Both the position numbers and the translations under genes were made by a program. Shown here piece after piece: positions 61,862 to 64,000 of a stretch of 64,000 bases of DNA. Below the pieces are notes generated by a model that made no database searches, was not told the DNA's origin, and saw nothing but the letters and a program-made list of their open reading frames with translations. The stretch is from Okeania sp. SIO2C9. GTDB taxonomy: Bacteria > Cyanobacteriota > Cyanobacteriia > Cyanobacteriales > Microcoleaceae. How positions within the stretch are numbered: position 1 is the first letter of the stretch; each line of letters opens with the position of its first letter. The stretch is from positions 181,688 through 245,687 of the forward strand of contig NZ_JAAHGO010000003.1 of NCBI RefSeq assembly GCF_010672455.1. The letters are read 5' to 3'.

Positions 61862-64000
61862 TTACTCTTCCATATCTTCTACGTCTATATCTTCTGTTTC
61901 TTTCATATCTTCTGCATCTATATCTTCCATATCTTCTACGTCTATATCTTCTATTTCCTCTATTTCTTCTGTTTCTGTTGCCGGAACTAAAGCCACTTCT
62001 GCTATGCTATCTGCGTCATCTAATTTTTGTACCCTTACTCCTGTAGCACTACGAGATTGAATCGAAATAGCATTAACTGCTTGACGAATAATAATTCCGC
62101 GAGTAGTAATCATGATTAATTCTTCAGTTTCGTTGACTATTCTTAAAGAAGCTAATTGATCTTGTTTCCGTTTTTTCTTCTTAAACTTAGTAGCAATACG
62201 ACCTTTGCCACCTCTGTTTTGTAAGGTAAATTGAGAAACTGGTACCCGCTTTCCATAACCGCCAGTAGTAATAACTAATGCCCATGGACCACTATTATTA
62301 GCTGATGTAGTTTCTTCAGTTTCTTCCTCTTCTATTTCTAGTTCTAATTCTGCTTCTTCTAGTTCTAATTCTTCTTCATCAAGATCAGCAATTTTATCCA
62401 CAATTGAACTGGGTAAAATATCCATACTAATTAACTCATCACCCTCGATCAGTTTCATAGATTTTACCCCTCTAGTATTACGACCCAAAGAACGCAATTG
62501 CTTATTATCTGTTCTAAAGTGAATTGCCATCCCAGAACTAGAAGCAATAATCACACTATCGTCAACTTTCGCTCTTCTCACCCATCTCAATTGGTCTCCT
62601 TCAGCAAGAGAAATAGCGATTAATCCATTAGAGCGAATATTAGAAAATGCGGATAAAGGTGTTTTTTTAATATATCCACCTTTGGTCAACATCACTAAAA
62701 ATTCGTCATCAGTGAATTCTGAAACTGCCACTATAGAAGTTACCTTTTCATCTCGTGGAATAGGTAACATTTGTACCACTGGTACGCCCCGTGCTATACG
62801 AGAACCGATAGGAATTTGATAAGCATTTAGACAATACACAACACCTCTTTGAGTAAAGAATAAAATACTATCATGGTCACAACAACTGAGAAAATGTTCA
62901 ACTCCATCATCATCTTTCATTTTCGTACCAGACTTACCACGAGTTGCTCGACTTTGAGCCTCAAAAGTATCAACTGGCATCCGTTTAATATAGCCTTGTT
63001 CTGTTAGTAAAATAATTGCTTTTTCATTGGCAATTAAATCTGTATCATCTAGCTCACCCTCTGCTAATTCAATGATAGTTCTTCTCGGAGTAGCATAACG
63101 TTCTTTTATTTCTAAAGCTTCAGTTTCAATAATTTCTAGAATCCGTTCCCGTTTAGCTAATATATCTTGCAAATCGGCAATTTTTAGCAGTAATTCTTCA
63201 TGTTCTTGTTCAATTTTTTGTGCTTCTAATGCTGTTAATCTTCTTAACTGCATTTGTAAAATGGCATCTGATTGTACTTCAGATAAACCATGATTTTCAA
63301 TTAATTCTTGTTTAGCAGTAGGAGTATCTGCCGCTTGACGAATTAATTGAATAATTGCATCTAGATTATCTAAAGCAATTAGTAAACCTTGTAATAAATG
63401 GTCTCTTTCTTCAGCTTTTCGGAGTTCGTATTGAGTCCTTCTTGTAATAGTTTCTATCCGAAAATCTAGGAATACTTCGAGATATTTTTTCAGCGTTAGT
63501 AACTGGGGTTCTGAATTTACTAATGCTAAAATATTAGCTCCAAAATTTGCTTGTAGAGTGGTTTGTTTATAAAGATTATTAAGTACAACTCTAGGATAAG
63601 CATCTCGTTTGAGTTCGATGACTACACGCATTCCGTCGCGATCGCTTTCATCCCTAATATCAGAAATGCCATCAATTTTTTTATCATTAACCAGTTCAGC
63701 AATTTTTTCAATTAAAGCTGCTTTATTAGTTTGGTAAGGTAACTCCGTGACAATAATAGCTTCTTTGTCAGGACGACCGCGCTGTTCGAGGGTTTCTATA
63801 GTGGCGACACCCCGCATAGTTATAGAACCACGACCAAGTGTATAAGCATCGCGGATACCAGATTTTCCCAGAATTTGAGCACCTGTAGGAAAGTCAGGAC
63901 CCGGAATGTAGTGCATTAACTCAGTATCAGTTATTTCTGGGTTTTCGATCAGCGCTAGCAAACCATCAATAAGCTCCCCCAAATTGTGGGGAGGAATATT
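61862..64000 (-). CDS. gyrA: DNA gyrase subunit A, C-terminal part (5' end outside window)
   Basis: The frame is open to the window edge ('NIPPHNLGELIDGLLALIEN'), so the N-terminal ~210 residues with the catalytic Tyr are missing. Present: the rest of the breakage-reunion domain ('YIPGPDFPTGAQILG'), the coiled-coil gate ('LEAQKIEQEHEELLLKIADL'), and a C-terminal six-bladed pinwheel with a GyrA-box variant QNRGGKG (consensus Q-R/K-R-G-G-R/K-G). Unusual: an acidic insertion inside the pinwheel ('DEEELELEEAELELEIEEEE') and a C-terminal tail of repeated EDIDVEDME units encoded by imperfect 27- to 30-bp repeats (61865-61965). GyrA rather than ParC because of the GyrA box. Confidence 0.93.
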   Translation of the reverse strand, partial: NIPPHNLGELIDGLLALIENPEITDTELMHYIPGPDFPTGAQILGKSGIRDAYTLGRGSITMRGVATIETLEQRGRPDKEAIIVTELPYQTNKAALIEKIAELVNDKKIDGISDIRDESDRDGMRVVIELKRDAYPRVVLNNLYKQTTLQANFGANILALVNSEPQLLTLKKYLEVFLDFRIETITRRTQYELRKAEERDHLLQGLLIALDNLDAIIQLIRQAADTPTAKQELIENHGLSEVQSDAILQMQLRRLTALEAQKIEQEHEELLLKIADLQDILAKRERILEIIETEALEIKERYATPRRTIIELAEGELDDTDLIANEKAIILLTEQGYIKRMPVDTFEAQSRATRGKSGTKMKDDDGVEHFLSCCDHDSILFFTQRGVVYCLNAYQIPIGSRIARGVPVVQMLPIPRDEKVTSIVAVSEFTDDEFLVMLTKGGYIKKTPLSAFSNIRSNGLIAISLAEGDQLRWVRRAKVDDSVIIASSSGMAIHFRTDNKQLRSLGRNTRGVKSMKLIEGDELISMDILPSSIVDKIADLDEEELELEEAELELEIEEEETEETTSANNSGPWALVITTGGYGKRVPVSQFTLQNRGGKGRIATKFKKKKRKQDQLASLRIVNETEELIMITTRGIIIRQAVNAISIQSRSATGVRVQKLDDADSIAEVALVPATETEEIEEIEDIDVEDMEDIDAEDMKETEDIDVEDMEE

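Overview
This window comes from a filamentous, non-unicellular-type cyanobacterium, probably of the Trichodesmium/Okeania/Moorena kind. That placement is inference from the following: AT-rich DNA with frequent HIP1 octamers (GCGATCGC, e.g. 1153-1160, 1243-1250), heptameric short tandem repeats (STRRs) between genes, XisI and DUF3143 proteins, inteins, caspase/TIR/FGE-type conflict genes, and very repeat-rich intergenic DNA. No rRNA, tRNA or CRISPR array was recognised.

Left part (1-9.4 kb): a vWA-MoxR-VMAP ternary conflict-type operon. It consists of the C-terminal end of a VMAP-like protein, a MoxR AAA+ ATPase, and a 1279-aa protein with vWA, receiver-like, caspase-like and FGE-sulfatase domains. 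It is followed by xisI, an antitoxin/PIN pair and a TIR-FGE protein. The FGE domains of the 1279-aa protein and of the TIR protein share a 78-bp block of identical DNA. Both end in what look like diversity-generating-retroelement (DGR) variable regions, in which codons differ between conserved islands. No reverse transcriptase or template repeat is visible here, so diversification would have to act in trans.

9.6-18.6 kb: two hybrid histidine kinases, a vanadium-haloperoxidase-like protein with RTX repeats, and a graveyard of MITE-like elements and gene fragments (TnpB, antiporter). 18.6-25 kb: an NAD group made of nicotinate phosphoribosyltransferase, an ADP-ribosylglycohydrolase, nadD and a NrtR-like Nudix regulator. 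It is followed by an inverted, decayed duplicate of the xisI-antitoxin-PIN segment. 25.6-31 kb: a membrane protein of unknown function, DUF2752, a dispanin (CD225) protein and two tandem P-loop GTPases, one with a seven-bladed WD40 propeller. This is another plausible signalling or conflict module. 31.4-34 kb: a phosphodiester glycosidase and broken toxin-antitoxin/Rpn genes.

34-40.3 kb: UDP-glucose dehydrogenase and UDP-glucuronate decarboxylase, which together convert UDP-glucose to UDP-xylose, separated by a TnpB element. The decarboxylase gene is interrupted by two inteins; the spliced product would be about 313 aa. 41-54.6 kb: housekeeping genes (lepA, J-domain protein, DUF3143, uppS, cdaA, lysA, rimI, clpC) with a second TnpB element upstream of clpC. 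54.7-61.5 kb: a sulfotransferase/arylsulfotransferase cluster with a GtrII-like membrane protein and the fused remnant of a second copy. The window ends inside gyrA, whose product has acidic insertions and a repetitive acidic tail.

The intergenic DNA is dominated by several short element families with terminal inverted repeats. I call them A, B, D, E, F and I here. They are nested in each other and have altered the ends of genes (pncB, DUF433, BrnT).
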